This document shows positions 44,889 through 54,400 of a DNA stretch of 64,000 nt, piece by piece. The number at the start of each line of letters is the position of its first letter. Within the stretch, counting starts at the first letter, position 1. Source of the stretch: Euglena gracilis (Eukaryota; Euglenida; Euglenophyceae; Euglenales); the NCBI GenBank assembly GCA_039621445.1, contig CP154957.1, positions 25,520,938 through 25,584,937 of the forward strand, in the 5' to 3' direction. Below the pieces are notes generated by a model, which did no database searches, had not been told where the DNA came from, and saw only the letters and a list, made by a program, of their open reading frames with translations. A program made the position numbers and the translations under genes.

Positions 44889-45033
44889 CAACCATTGACC
44901 TCTTGTGGCAATGTGGATGTTCATGCAAATCGACCGTTTTACAGCCCCATTTGTCGAACTCAACTCGCTGGCTGTCCTCATAATCCACAAAAACCGAAAA
45001 TTGGTTTCTGTTGTACCAAGCGAACGAAGCCAT
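44889..45033 (-). CDS. candidate first exon, unknown protein
   Basis: From an ATG at 45033 (preceded by CTGCAGCTGCC) the frame reads MASFAWYNRNQFSVFVDY, then DSQRVEFDKWGCKTV and DLHEHPHCHKRSMVG, to a GT donor in phase 1. The His/Cys cluster (HEHPHCH) could bind metal but fits no family I know. Adjacent plus-strand frames are shorter. Confidence 0.4.
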
Positions 45034-45461
45034 GGCAGCTGCAGGGAAGTGATAGGATTGGAGGGGCAGATGGTCTGCCAGTGATCACCGATGGCAGTAC
45101 CACAATGGGCACGTCATCATATTCATAATGGGCACGTCATCATCATCGTAATTGGTGTGGATCAACTAACAGACTTGATGCACGTGGATCGACAAACAGA
45201 CAAGCACCGTTCACTGTTGGGGTGGGCAGAGGGGGGGTCTGGGGCCGGGCAGGGCTGGATTGAGGTTGGGGTTTGCGCAAAAACCTCAGCCTCACCCCCC
45301 CCCCCCCCCCGACCCCCCCCACGACCCACATGTAGAGGGTTCCCGCATCCCAACGAGCCAAAAAATGGCACCCAAGTTAGGAATTGGCACCCAAATTAGG
45401 AATCAAAATTGCCAAAAATGTATAATAAATGCCTAGTTGGATCTGTTTTTGAACCCAAAAG

Positions 45462-45918
45462 GGTACTTGTCTGTTATCGCACGACATACCCCCCCCCCTT
45501 TTGGTTATCGCACGACGCCTTCCTTTCCCCTTCCGGTGACTGTATTGGGTTATTGGGAGGAATGGGGTCAGGGTTGGGAGTTGTGTAATTGCGAAGATTT
45601 GGCCCTTTTTGAATTTGGCCAAATTTGGGCAAATTGCCCTGTTCAGGATGGCAAATCCCTTTTGGGGCCGAATGGTCGGCACGCTTTATCTTTCTTTTCC
45701 CCTGGCTGTCTGCCGCCTTTGGGTTTCCCCCTTGTGTGTGTGCCAAGGGGGTACGGCAGGGCTGTTCCAAAAACCCTAACCCTATCCCTTCAAATAACCA
45801 CAAAATCCACCCAAAATGGCCGAGTTGGGTCCCAACATATAGGTCTCTGACCGCTTAAGGGGCGTCGTGCGATAACCAAAAGGGGGGGGGGTATGTCGTG
45901 CGATAACAGACAAGTACC
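45462..45918. mobile_element. 457-bp TIR element with 8-bp duplication CCCAAAAG
   Basis: The ends GGTACTTGTCTGTTATCGCA and their inverted copy extend about 55 bp, each arm containing TTATCGCACGAC twice. They are flanked by an exact 8-bp duplication CCCAAAAG (45454-45461, 45919-45926). The terminal bases are GG, not the CAGGG of the hAT elements here. The interior includes a CCCTAACCCTA piece and no convincing gene. Confidence 0.8.
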
Positions 45919-45926
45919 CCCAAAAG

Positions 45927-46085
45927 TTCTAAAAATAGGTCATGTGTGACATTGTATGTGAGGTCACACTGGTCACACGTGACCCGTCAAAACTGCCACG
46001 TTCCCCCCGTGACCCCCCCCCACCCCCGCGACCTGTACACCCCCAATGACCACAATGTCCAAAATTCAGAAAATTCTGCTACAAA
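45927..46085. repeat. GGTCACACGTGACCCGTCAAAA repeat end
   Basis: The segment with AATAGGTCATGTGTGACA and CACACGTGACCCGTCAAAAC matches, in reverse orientation, 62,745-62,835. Both are followed by C-run or G-run blocks, so they are probably ends of the same element family. Confidence 0.5.
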
Positions 46086-46139
46086 AGGCATCGATTGGAC
46101 AATGTCATCTTGTAAAACTTTCCTCTACGGCCCCGAGCG

Positions 46140-46290
46140 GATTTCCGGTGGTGGTCGCTGTGGTGGTCGGCCCGACCTGGTCGGCCCGACCAGGTGGTCG
46201 GCCCGACCATGGTCGGCCCGACCAATGGTCGGGCCGACCATGTTCGACCTGTGGTGGTCGGGCCGACCAGGTCGGCCCGACCACCATTTT
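46140..46290. repeat. palindromic GGTCGGCCCGACC satellite, copy 1
   Basis: At least eight overlapping GGTCGG(C/G)CCGACC palindromes alternate with ATGGTC and GTGGT spacers. The flanking sequences (GGATTTCCGGTGGTGGTCGC on one side, TTTTTGCACTACCCCCC on the other) are repeated in inverted orientation around the array at 48600-48715. Confidence 0.75.
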
Positions 46291-47159
46291 TTTGCACTAC
46301 CCCCCCCCCCTTCTGGAAATTTAAGCCCCCCCCCTTAAATTTTTTTGTCCAAATCACCCCAAAACCAGTCAAAACCCACTTAAATGGCTCCAGAACCCAC
46401 CAATCGGGGGTGAATATGCAAAAACTTGGGGGGGAAATGCCCATTTTGGGCCACTTTTGGCAAAAGAACACCACTCCCCATCGGATTTTCAATATTGCAA
46501 TTGCAAAATTTTGCACAAGAAGGATTTAGCCCTCCAAGTACCTCCAAGTACAAGTTGGTATGTTGCCAACATAGAGGGGATTTTGTTATTTGAGGGGGTG
46601 GTGCGGGGGGGGGGGGGGGGAGCCCCCCCCCCGCCTATGAAAAAGTGAGCCACAAAAACAACTTATCCCCCGAGCATGTTGCCAACTCAGAAGGGATTTT
46701 GTTATTTGACGTTCGGATGGGGGTGGAGGGAGGAGTTTCCTGCCTCTCGTGATGCAGAACGCTTGCATTTTCTTAAGGATTTTAATGTAATCCCTGTTTC
46801 ATCATTGTTTTTTTACCCCTCCGGGCCTCTATCAAGGGTCCACCGACCCCCCACCGACCAAAGATTTCCATCTGGGGGTGTTTATTTAGGCGTAAGACAC
46901 TTATTTGGACCCATCCGGACCATTTCCGGGTGATTTGGGCCCGCCACAGACCATGTTTATAACCACCGACCAGCCACCGACTTGTTTGCATGGGATTTTC
47001 TTCAGGGGGACTTAAATGTCGGCGGTACTGACCCGTTAGTATATTAGAGTGGGGTAGTACCCAATATCCATACAACCACCCCCCTGGCAGGTACCCTTTT
47101 TCCACTCTCTGCATACGCTACCATTAGTCGGTCCGCCGACTCCCCCCCCCACCCCCCCA

Positions 47160-47625
47160 GTCTATAATATGGGCCATCCTGTTCGAGGCCGCGCAGCGGC
47201 CAAGTCCAACCGCAACAGCCGAAGGCTGCTGCAATCTTGAACCAACCAGTCGGCAACTACCCAACACCCCCTCCCCAATACCCCCACCCCCCACCCCGCC
47301 CCCCCCACCCTCTCGCCAACCGAATCCCCCCACCACCCCCCAGTCTACTGCCATGCCGCCACGTAAGGGCTCCTGGTCGAAGGCCGCACAGCGGGCCGAG
47401 GGCCGCCGAACGGCCGAAGGCCGCTGCAATTCAGACCAACCAGTCGGCCAACTACTACCCAATACCCCGTCTCGCCAACTAGCTCCCAACCATTAGTCCC
47501 CCGACCCCCCCCCCCCCCCTGCCAATCTACCGCCATGCGCCCCGAAGGCCGCCTGGCCGAAGGCCGTGCATCGGCCGAAGGCCGAAGCCCGCGCAGCGGC
47601 CGAAGGCCGCTGCAATTCAGAACTT
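47160..47625. repeat. GGCCGAAGGCCG and AACCAACCAGTCGGC repeats
   Basis: Three imperfect units of about 150-190 bp each contain GCCGAAGGCC(G)CTGCAAT(T)C(A/T), AACCAACCAGTCGGC and a CCGCCATGC block. The GAAGGCC palindrome is iterated. Long Pro/Arg-rich frames here are repeat artefacts. Confidence 0.6.
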
Positions 47626-47715
47626 GAAAAATTGATGACGTTATTGAAAGGAGTAGGGTTAGGGTCAAGTTTCCATCCCTAACTGTCCCATCTCATCCCC
47701 TCAACGTCGTTAAAT

Positions 47716-47878
47716 TGGTGTCTGCAGGGGACCCAGCGAACCCAAAGAGGCGCCCAACTAGGGTTAAAAACATTGGGGGACCCGAGCGAGGCGCCGAAGG
47801 CGCCGAGCGAGGGTCCCCCAATGTGTATTAACCCTAGTTGGGCTCCTCTTTGGGGTAGCTGGTCCCCTGCAGGCACCA
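47716..47878. mobile_element. 163-bp foldback element
   Basis: Almost the whole segment is one inverted repeat. TGGTG(T)CTGCAGGGGACC, CCAAAGAGG, CCCAACTAGGGTTAA and CATTGGGGGACCC on the left arm pair with their complements on the right arm around GGCGCCGAAGGCGCC. Small indels in one arm show some age. No target duplication is clear. Confidence 0.7.
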
Positions 47879-48599
47879 CTTTTTCACGCATCAGTCACCG
47901 ACCCTTCAGCTGGTCGATCGACCCTTCAACTGTTTGGTGGCAGGCTGGAAGGGGGGCTGGATAGTCGGCCGACTATTCGGCTGACTAGCCAATTGGTTGG
48001 CCGACCGACGACGCCAATTGGTCGGTTGGCCTAGTCGGCAGCTAGTCGGTGAGACAGGGGGGGGGGGCCAGTTGGCCGACTAGTCGGCGAACTACCCACT
48101 CTGTGCTACTGAGTCAACTGCCGACTTTTAAACCCCCCCTGAAAGAAAACTTCGGATCGGGTGGAGGGGGGAGTTTTCTGCCTCTCGTGAGAGTCATGGC
48201 CAGTTTCCCCCTACGACCCCCCCAGGACCCACCGGGGGGCGGTACCCACTTTAGAATAACCTGAACTTGTGTGCAAAATTTCTGCCAAAAAAATGCTGGT
48301 CCCACCCCCCCCAGCACCCCCCGGTACCCCCCCCCCCCGAGCGTCCTCCGAAGGTCCCCCCCACGACCCCCCCAGGTCCCCCAGCACCCCCCCAGGTCCC
48401 CCCAGGACCCCCCCCCAGACCCCCCCCAGGACCCCCCAGGACATGGTCCTGGGGGGGGGGGAGAACTGGCCATAAGTGCATTTCCGGGTGATTTGGGGCC
48501 TTCACAGACCATTTTTATGCCCACCGACCAGCCACCGACCACCCACCGACCAGGGGGGGGGGCTTAAAAATGCAAAAAAGGGGGGGGTAGTGCAAAAAA
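47879..48599. other. CTAGTCGGC and CCCCCCAGG repeats, no gene
   Basis: TAGTCGGC(C)GACTA-type palindromes lie at 47,965-48,095. A CCCCCCAGGTCCCCC tandem array lies at 48,310-48,440. No coding evidence. Confidence 0.5.
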
Positions 48600-48715
48600 A
48601 TGGTGGTCGGCCCGACCTGGTCGGCCCGACCACCACAGGTCGGTCGACCACCACCACAGGTCGGGCCGACCATGGTCGGCCCGACCATGGTCGGCCCGAC
48701 CACCACGACGGCGAC
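48600..48715. repeat. palindromic GGTCGGCCCGACC satellite, copy 2 (inverted)
   Basis: The same palindromes as at 46140-46290 lie in opposite orientation, flanked by GTAGTGCAAAAAAATGG on the left and CGACCACCGGAAATCCGC on the right. The two copies lie 2.3 kb apart as a large inverted pair. Confidence 0.75.
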
Positions 48716-48860
48716 CACCGGAAATCCGCACGGAGCCTTCCTCTACTACAAAAAAGGGGGGGCAGATGCCGGTTCTGTCCTGAACCCGGCGTCTGGGGAC
48801 GCCGGGTTCAGGACAGAACCGGCGTCCGCCCCCCCCCCCCCCCTTTAAAGTGGCGTTTTA

Positions 48861-49740
48861 GAGACGCCGGGTTCAGGACAGAACCGGCGTTCACCCCCTT
48901 TGGGCCAGGGAACACTTAGAAATACGTTCACTAGCGTTCCCCTTTAGGCCCAGGGGGAACAGCCAAAACTTCTCAAAGTTAATTCTGAAAAAAGTCCAGG
49001 GGGTTCAAATATAAAATCTCTGAAACTCTGAAAAAGCCATGGGGGTTCCAGCCGTATTCCCCAACCGTATTTCTGAAAGAAAAAAACCCAGCAGGGTCCA
49101 GCCAAAATTTCCCAACCGTGATAATAAACCCAGCGGGGTCCAACCAAAGTTTCCTCACCGTATGTCTAAAGCAACGCACGGGGGGTCCAGCCAACATTTA
49201 TCAACCGCGATTCTGAAAAAACGGACGGGGGGTCCAGCCAACATTTAACAACCATATTTCTAAAAAGAAAATCCAGGGGGGGGGGGCAGCCAAAATTTCC
49301 CAACCGTAATTCTAAGAAAAAAACCCAGGGGTGGGCAGTCAACATTTAACCGTATTTCTGAAATAACCCAGGGCGGGTCCAGCCAAAATTTCCGCAATGT
49401 GTCTCCTTGCCGGCAATATGTTTTGCCCTGTAATCAGTGTAGCTGTGGCAACCTGTATGCCCAGCAATCCTCCCCCCACCTCAGAAACTGCAAAACGCTT
49501 GCCGCCACTCATCCATGGTATTTTGCACTCAGCAATTGTGCTTTTTATCCCTCTTCAGCCAAGGAGATTTTCGTTTCTGGGGTCACATTGGCACACTTTT
49601 TTGCACAAAATACAGTCCCAAACCGGACGCCGGGTTTTGGACAGAACCGACGTTCCTAACGCCAGGTTTTAGGACTCCGGAAAACCCGTGGGGGGGGGAC
49701 GCCGGTTCTGTCCTGAACCCGGCGTCTCAAACGCCGGTTT
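48861..49740. mobile_element. GACGCCGG family element, copy 1
   Basis: Bounded on the left by GAGACGCCGGGTTCAGG(ACAG) and on the right by the inverted GTCCTGAACCCGGCGTCTC. The left half is a tandem of about 46-bp units with CCAGCCAAAATTTCCCAACCG, separated by GGGG runs. The right half is unique, with GTTTTGCCCTGTAATCAGTG and TTCTGGGGTCACATTGGCAC. No coding capacity. Other copies: 55189-56058 and a copy broken by insertions at 56,010-60,561. Confidence 0.7.
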
Positions 49741-50163
49741 TGTGCCTCAGGCAGTACCTCCCCCCCCCCCACCTATTTGGCTATTGCCGGGCTCCTTCGG
49801 ACCCCCAATTAGCCATTGGGGGGGGCAATTAGGGAGGGGTGCCTTGACCATCAACCAATTAGGCTGCCCCCCCCCCCCAATTGGCTTGTGGACCGTCCTT
49901 CGGGGGGGGGGGGCAATTAGGGGGGTGAGGGTACACTTTTTGTCATTTTGGACATCCCTGTGTGTGCTGCAACTGTTTGTTTGGTGCTTTTTGCCTGGCT
50001 CTTCTGGCCTGGCATTTTGGTCATTTTGGACTCCCACTGGGGGTCCCGCACCAGGGCTGGATTGAGGAATTAGAGGTTGAGGTTGGGGTCAATGGAGATC
50101 AGGCGGTGAACTTTGGGATTTTGGGCCCCCCCCCCCCCCCCCCCCCGAGGTGCAGTTCACCAT
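49741..50163. other. CAATTAG and G-run repeats, no gene
   Basis: CCAATTAG(CC)/GGGGCAATTAGG blocks with mirrored C- and G-runs lie at 49,755-49,925. A simple sequence with TTTTGG units follows. No coding evidence. Confidence 0.45.
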
Positions 50164-51461
50164 TTAAAACCTATTTTCTGGGCCCGACGCCTGTCTTGAA
50201 ATTCTACTGACATTAACGGATTTCAGGCTGAAATTGTTTATGTCGGTCGATTTCCATTCGGGCGCCCGTTTATGTCAGTCGATTTCCATTCAGGCGCCCG
50301 TTTATGTCAGTCGATTTCCATTCAGGCGCCCGTTTATGTCGGTCGATTTCCATTCAGGCGCCCGTTTATGTCAGTCGATTTCCATTCCATTGAAATCTGT
50401 TGCTGGTCAGATTGGGAATTTTTAGTGACTTTTTGGACATTTTGGATTTGCCTTTTTTTCGACATTTTTGGTCCTATGGGGTTGTGGAGGAGTTATGGAT
50501 CAGACAAAAAACCAAATGGCCAGGTGATCACAGCTGGCTGAACTTTGGATGGAACAGACGGAAGGACGATACTTAAGATTATTATTTTCTGGATCTTCAG
50601 AAAAAGCATTCGGCAAATTTGTCCTGAACCAGTTGTCATCACTGGTCATCTGAAAGAAAAGCTTTCGGGTGAGGAGTGATTTGGCAATGTCAAACCTATT
50701 TTCTGGGCTCGACGCCTGTATTGCAATTATATTGACATCATCAGATTTCAGGCCAAGGCCGTGTTCATAGCAACATGGCTTTGGTCAAAATCTGTGTTTC
50801 TAAAAAAAAACGCAGACTCTGGCCTGAGTCTGTGTTTCGAAAAGCTCAGTCTGTTGTTCGGCCTGAGTCTGCGTTTCGACACGCAGACTCAGGTCAGAGT
50901 CTGCGTTTAAGACACAGTTCTTGATATAGAGATTGAAAAAAGAAAAAAGCATTCCGAAAAAAAAAAGGCAAAAGGTTGGTCGACATTCACGGGTTTCAGG
51001 CTGAAGCTGACAATGCCCCAAAACGGAACAAAAAGGCATTCAAAAAAGGAAACAAAAGGTTGGTCGATTTCCAAGACATCGGAAACCGTTTATGTCAGTC
51101 GATTTCCATTCAGGCGCCCGTTTATGTCAGTCGATTTCCATTCAGGCGCCCGTTTATGTCAGTCGATTTCCATTCAGGCGCCCGTTTATGTCGGTCGATT
51201 TCCATTCAGGCGCCGTTTATGTCAGTCGATTTCCATTCAGGCGCCTGTTAATGGGCCAAAAACCACTTTTTTGACCATATTTCCGTCCAGGCGGTTCGGT
51301 CGAATGAATTTCAAGACAGGCGTCGGGCCCAGACAAAATAGGTTTTAGAAAAATCGACCGACACTAACAGATTCAGCAGGGGCGCCGGGCGGCTCGCTTC
51401 GCTCGCTCGCGCCTGGCGCCCCTGCTGAATCTGTTAGTGTCGGTCAATTTTTGTATAGAAA
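50164..51461. mobile_element. Helentron-like element, family B
   Basis: The left segment AAACCTATTTTCTGGGCCCG, then ACGCCTGTCTTGAAATTC, is inverted at 51,309-51,346. Both are next to tandem 32-bp units (TTTATGTCAGTCGATTTCC, ATTCAGGCGCC) at 50,236-50,390 and 51,086-51,250. A long hairpin (51348-51452) and the terminus TTGTATAGAAA follow. The order is the same as in family A with unrelated sequence except the terminus. A partial second left segment at 50,695-50,760 and CAGACTCAGGCC palindromes at 50,815-50,910 suggest a nested relative. No gene. Confidence 0.6.
51348..51452. repeat. terminal hairpin of family B element
   Basis: A stem of about 45 bp runs from AAAAATCGACCGACACTAAC to its complement, through GATTCAGCAGGGGCGCC, around a GCGAGCGAGCGAAGCGAGC-like loop. 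Its position just inside TATAGAAA matches the hairpins of family A. Confidence 0.75.
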
Positions 51462-51812
51462 TTCACCCCCCCCCTGCCAAACACAACGGTGAGACTCACC
51501 AGTGAAGTTTCACCACAAAGAGCACTTTTTTTGGCCAAAAATGGCCAAAATGACATTTTGGGCAAGTTTTCGGAAATTTCGATAAAATTACATGAACTAT
51601 TAATCTCAAAAATGACCATTTTGAGAGGAAAAGGAGCAAAAGTTCACCCATTCAAATTTCACCACCAACCATCAAAGCGGTGAAGTTCACCGCCGAAAGT
51701 ACCCCAACTTTCTCCGGTGAACTTCACCTGGGGGGCCAGCCCCCCGTACTACCTCCAATGTTTCCTTGATGTGGGTGGACCATCCACCAACCATCACCCC
51801 CAACCATCCACC

Positions 51813-52351
51813 AAGGCTGCATAGAGGTAGAGGGATAGAGGTAGAGGTAGAGGTAGAGGTAGAGGTTTTCCAACCTCCTCTGTCCCTCTATGTCACCTCT
51901 ATGTCAAAAACCAAAGGAAAATGACTCAATAAAGGAATTTTTTTTGCAAGCAAAGGAGAAATACATGAAAGGTTTTCAGAATTGCTCAATGTGGTCACAT
52001 AACTGCGCCAACAACTTTTAAAATCACCAACCCACATATTGTTTCTCATCCCCTCGTCGTTTTGCATGTGTTTTCATGCAAAATTGCCATTTTCCGAGCA
52101 GATTGGGTGTTTTATGGACCATTTGTTTTTTTTTTTTGAGTTTTTTTTTTTTTTTTGTTTTTTTTTTTTTTTTTGTAGCCACTTTCCTTCCCTCCCCTTC
52201 CCTAGCAGATGGGGTGTTTTATGACCCTTTTTGAGGCCATTTTGGTACATTTTACAGACATAGAGGTGACATAGAGGTAGAGGTAGAGGTAGAGGTGGTT
52301 GACATAGAGGTAGAGGCCTTTGACCTCTACCTCTACCTCTATGCAGCCCTG
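51813..52351. mobile_element. hAT-like MITE of the GCTGCATAGAGG family, copy 2
   Basis: Ends AAGGCTGCATAGAGGTAG and CTACCTCTATGCAGCCCTG are flanked by an exact 8-bp duplication CATCCACC (51805-51812, 52352-52359). The 539-bp interior matches copy 1 (22642-23043) in reverse orientation, with an added T-rich tract at 52,125-52,178. It lies in the intron directly before the DUF506 exon. Confidence 0.8.
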
Positions 52352-52378
52352 CATCCACCCTCGTTGCTGTCCTTTCAG

Positions 52379-52794
52379 AAAGGTTATGTTTTTAGACACG
52401 CTTGCAAAACCATGCATGGTTCAAGCAGAGTTGCTTGATGAATGCCTCGAAAGACCTTTGAAGAACAATGCTGGGTTCTCTTACATCCGTTCCGTGGTGA
52501 AGCAACTGTCGGCTCTGGATGTTCTTCAACGGCCAGATGCTCTTTGCATGGCGGTTGCATGCATTGTGAAACGGGATCAGCCACAGTACGATGTGAAAGT
52601 GATGACTTCCAGGTGCCAGATGTCAGGTTGCCAACAGAAATACGGAAGAGTGGAGAATGTTGTTGTGGTTACTTTACCGAACCAGCAGCGCATTTACGTC
52701 GATCCCGAGTGGAGAAGAAGGTTCTACGTGTTGAGGAGGACAGCAGAATTCGATGTCTTTCTTTCAACCTTGCCGCAAGTATTTGTTGGATCTG
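52379..52794 (+). CDS. DUF506 (PDDEXK_6) family exon
   Basis: After acceptor CTGTCCTTTCAG the frame encodes 138 residues. The C-terminal part reads RVENVVVVTLPNQQ, RIYVDPEWRRRFYVLRRT and FDVFLSTLPQVFVGSG. This fits the DUF506 signature (a hydrophobic strand, R-x-I-V-D, F-x-x-x-F-x-x-x-R-x-T, then LP-x-x-FVG) of the plant/algal PDDEXK-like family of unclear function. The middle carries a Cys pair (SRCQMSGCQQK). Upstream exons are missing or hidden; a MITE ends 27 bp before the exon. A donor GTGTGC follows FVGSG in phase 1. If unspliced, the protein ends eight residues later at 52814. Confidence 0.7.
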
Positions 52795-52825
52795 GTGTGC
52801 TGATTGCGACTTGATTGTTTGTCAG

Positions 52826-52881
52826 GTTCCTTAAAGAACAAGGTCGTTTTAAATGCAGCATTGCGGCGAAAGAAATATTGA
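52826..52881 (+). CDS. terminal exon of the DUF506 gene after a 31-nt intron
   Basis: Acceptor TTGTTTGTCAG is followed by SLKNKVVLNAALRRKKY and a stop. It joins in phase 1 to give FVGSGSLKNKVVLNAAL, which resembles the usual continuation of the family (FVG, then a Leu/Lys-rich helix). The intron would be 52795-52825, only 31 nt. The family often ends with PPWR and KW motifs, which are absent here, so the protein is short at its C-terminus. Confidence 0.45.
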
Positions 52882-52909
52882 AATGATCTTCCTTGGAGGT
52901 TCGGCAGCC

Positions 52910-53150
52910 ACCCCCCAGTACCTATCGTGTACCTGCTTGTACCTGTACAGGTACATGCAGGTCCTGGGGGGGTACGTACCTGTTTAGGCATAGGCGCCGG
53001 TGTGGGGGGGGTTGTACCAGGTACGTACCCCCCCCAGAACCCCCCCCCCCCACGGCCAGGCTACCCCCGGGGGGGGGAGGTCCTGGGGGGTACGTACCAG
53101 GTACGTACCCCCCAGGACCTGCGTGTACCTGTACCTGTACAGGTACACAA
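52910..53150 (+). repeat. GGTACGTACC / CAGGACCTGCGTGTACC repeats, left block
   Basis: Palindromes GGTACGTACC and TACCTGTACAGGTA recur with CCCCCCAGGACCT. The same units form the right block at 53,955-54,400, so the two blocks flank the minisatellite between them. Confidence 0.7.
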
Positions 53151-53159
53151 CAAAAAGGC

Positions 53160-53950
53160 TTGGTAACACAAGGGATTTTGTTATTTTGGGGCCCTCCAAT
53201 AATTGAGCAACAAAAGGGATTTGCCCCCCAAAATGACTTGGAAACACAAGGGATTTGCCCACCAAAATGACTTGGAAACACAAGGGATTTTTTTATTTTG
53301 GGGCCCTCGAGCAGTTGAACCACATAAGGGATTTGCCCCCCAAAATGACTTGGAAACACAAGGGATTTTGTTATTTTGGGGCCCTCCAACAATTGTGCAA
53401 CAAAAGGGATTTGCCCCCCAAACGACTTGGAAACAGAAGGGATTTGCCCACCAAAATTTCTTGGCAACGCAAGGGATTTTGTTATTTTGGGGCTCTCCAA
53501 CAATTGAGCAACAAAGGGGATTAGCCCCCCAAAATGACTTGGAAACACAAGGGATTTGCCCCCCAAAATGACTTGGAAACACAAGGGATTTGCCCACCAA
53601 AATGACTTGGAAACACAAGGGATTTTGTTATTTTGGGGCCCTCGAGCAGTTGAACCACAAAAGGGATTTGCCCCCCAAACGACTTGGAAACACAAGGGAT
53701 TTGCCCCCCAAAATGACTTGGAAACACAAGGGATTTTGTTATTTTGGGGCCCTCCAACAATTGAGCAACAAAAGGGATTTGTCCCCAAAATGACCTGGAA
53801 ACACAAGGGATTTTGTTATTTTGGGGCCCTCGAGCAGTTGGACAACAAAAGGGATTTCCCCCCCAAAACGACTTGGAAACACCAGGGATTTGCCCACCAA
53901 AATGACTTGGAAACACAAGGTATTTTGTTATTTTGGGGTCCTCCAACAAT
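53160..53950. repeat. composite 78-bp minisatellite
   Basis: Two modules alternate: a 34-bp one (GGGATTTGCCC(A/C)CCAAAATG, then ACTTGGAAACACAA) and a 44-bp one (GGGATTTTGTTATTTTGGGG, then CCCTCGAGCAGTTGAACCAC). Together they make 78 bp, a multiple of three, so frames of up to 290 codons stay open on both strands without being genes. About eight composite units are present, some with an extra 34-bp module. Confidence 0.85.
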
Positions 53951-53954
53951 TGTG

Positions 53955-54400
53955 TATCCCCCCCCCCCAGGACCTACGTGTACCTGTATAGGTACAACAG
54001 GTACTGGGGGGGTACGTACCTGTTTAGACATAGGCCTTGTCGGCGCGGTGTGGGGGGGGGTACGTACCCCCCCAGGACCTCCGTGTGCCCCCCCCCAGGA
54101 CCTGCGTGTACCCCCCCCAGGACCTGGACAGGTACAACAGGTACTGGGGGGTACGCACCTATTTAGACATGTGCCTTGTCGGTGCCGGTGTGGGGGGTAC
54201 GTACCCCCCCAGGACCTGCTTGAACCCCCCCCAGGACCTGCGTGTACCCCCCCCCAGGACCTGCGTGTACCTGCACAGGTGCAGCAGGTACTGGGGGGGT
54301 ACGTACCTATTTAGACATGGGCCTTGCCAGCGCCGGTGTGGAGGGGGGGGTACGTACCCCCCCCCCCCCCCAGTACCTGCGTGTACCCCCCCCCCTTATT
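53955..54400. repeat. GGTACGTACC repeats, right block
   Basis: At least four units of about 90-130 bp contain CCCCCCAGGACCTGCGTGTA, TACTGGGGGGTACGTACC and TATTTAGACATG(G)GCCTTG. They are homologous to 52910-53150. C-runs of 7-13 bases separate them. Confidence 0.7.

Noticed and set aside
45141-45371. Gly- or Pro-rich secreted or wall proteins, here and in many other places
   Set aside because: All such frames lie on G- or C-homopolymer runs and simple repeats.
53160-53950. CRISPR-like array
   Set aside because: Units abut without unique spacers and the context is eukaryotic.
53203-54314. Long ORFs of 250-290 codons on both strands
   Set aside because: They are produced by a minisatellite whose period is a multiple of three; the same peptide repeats with no variation expected of a gene.
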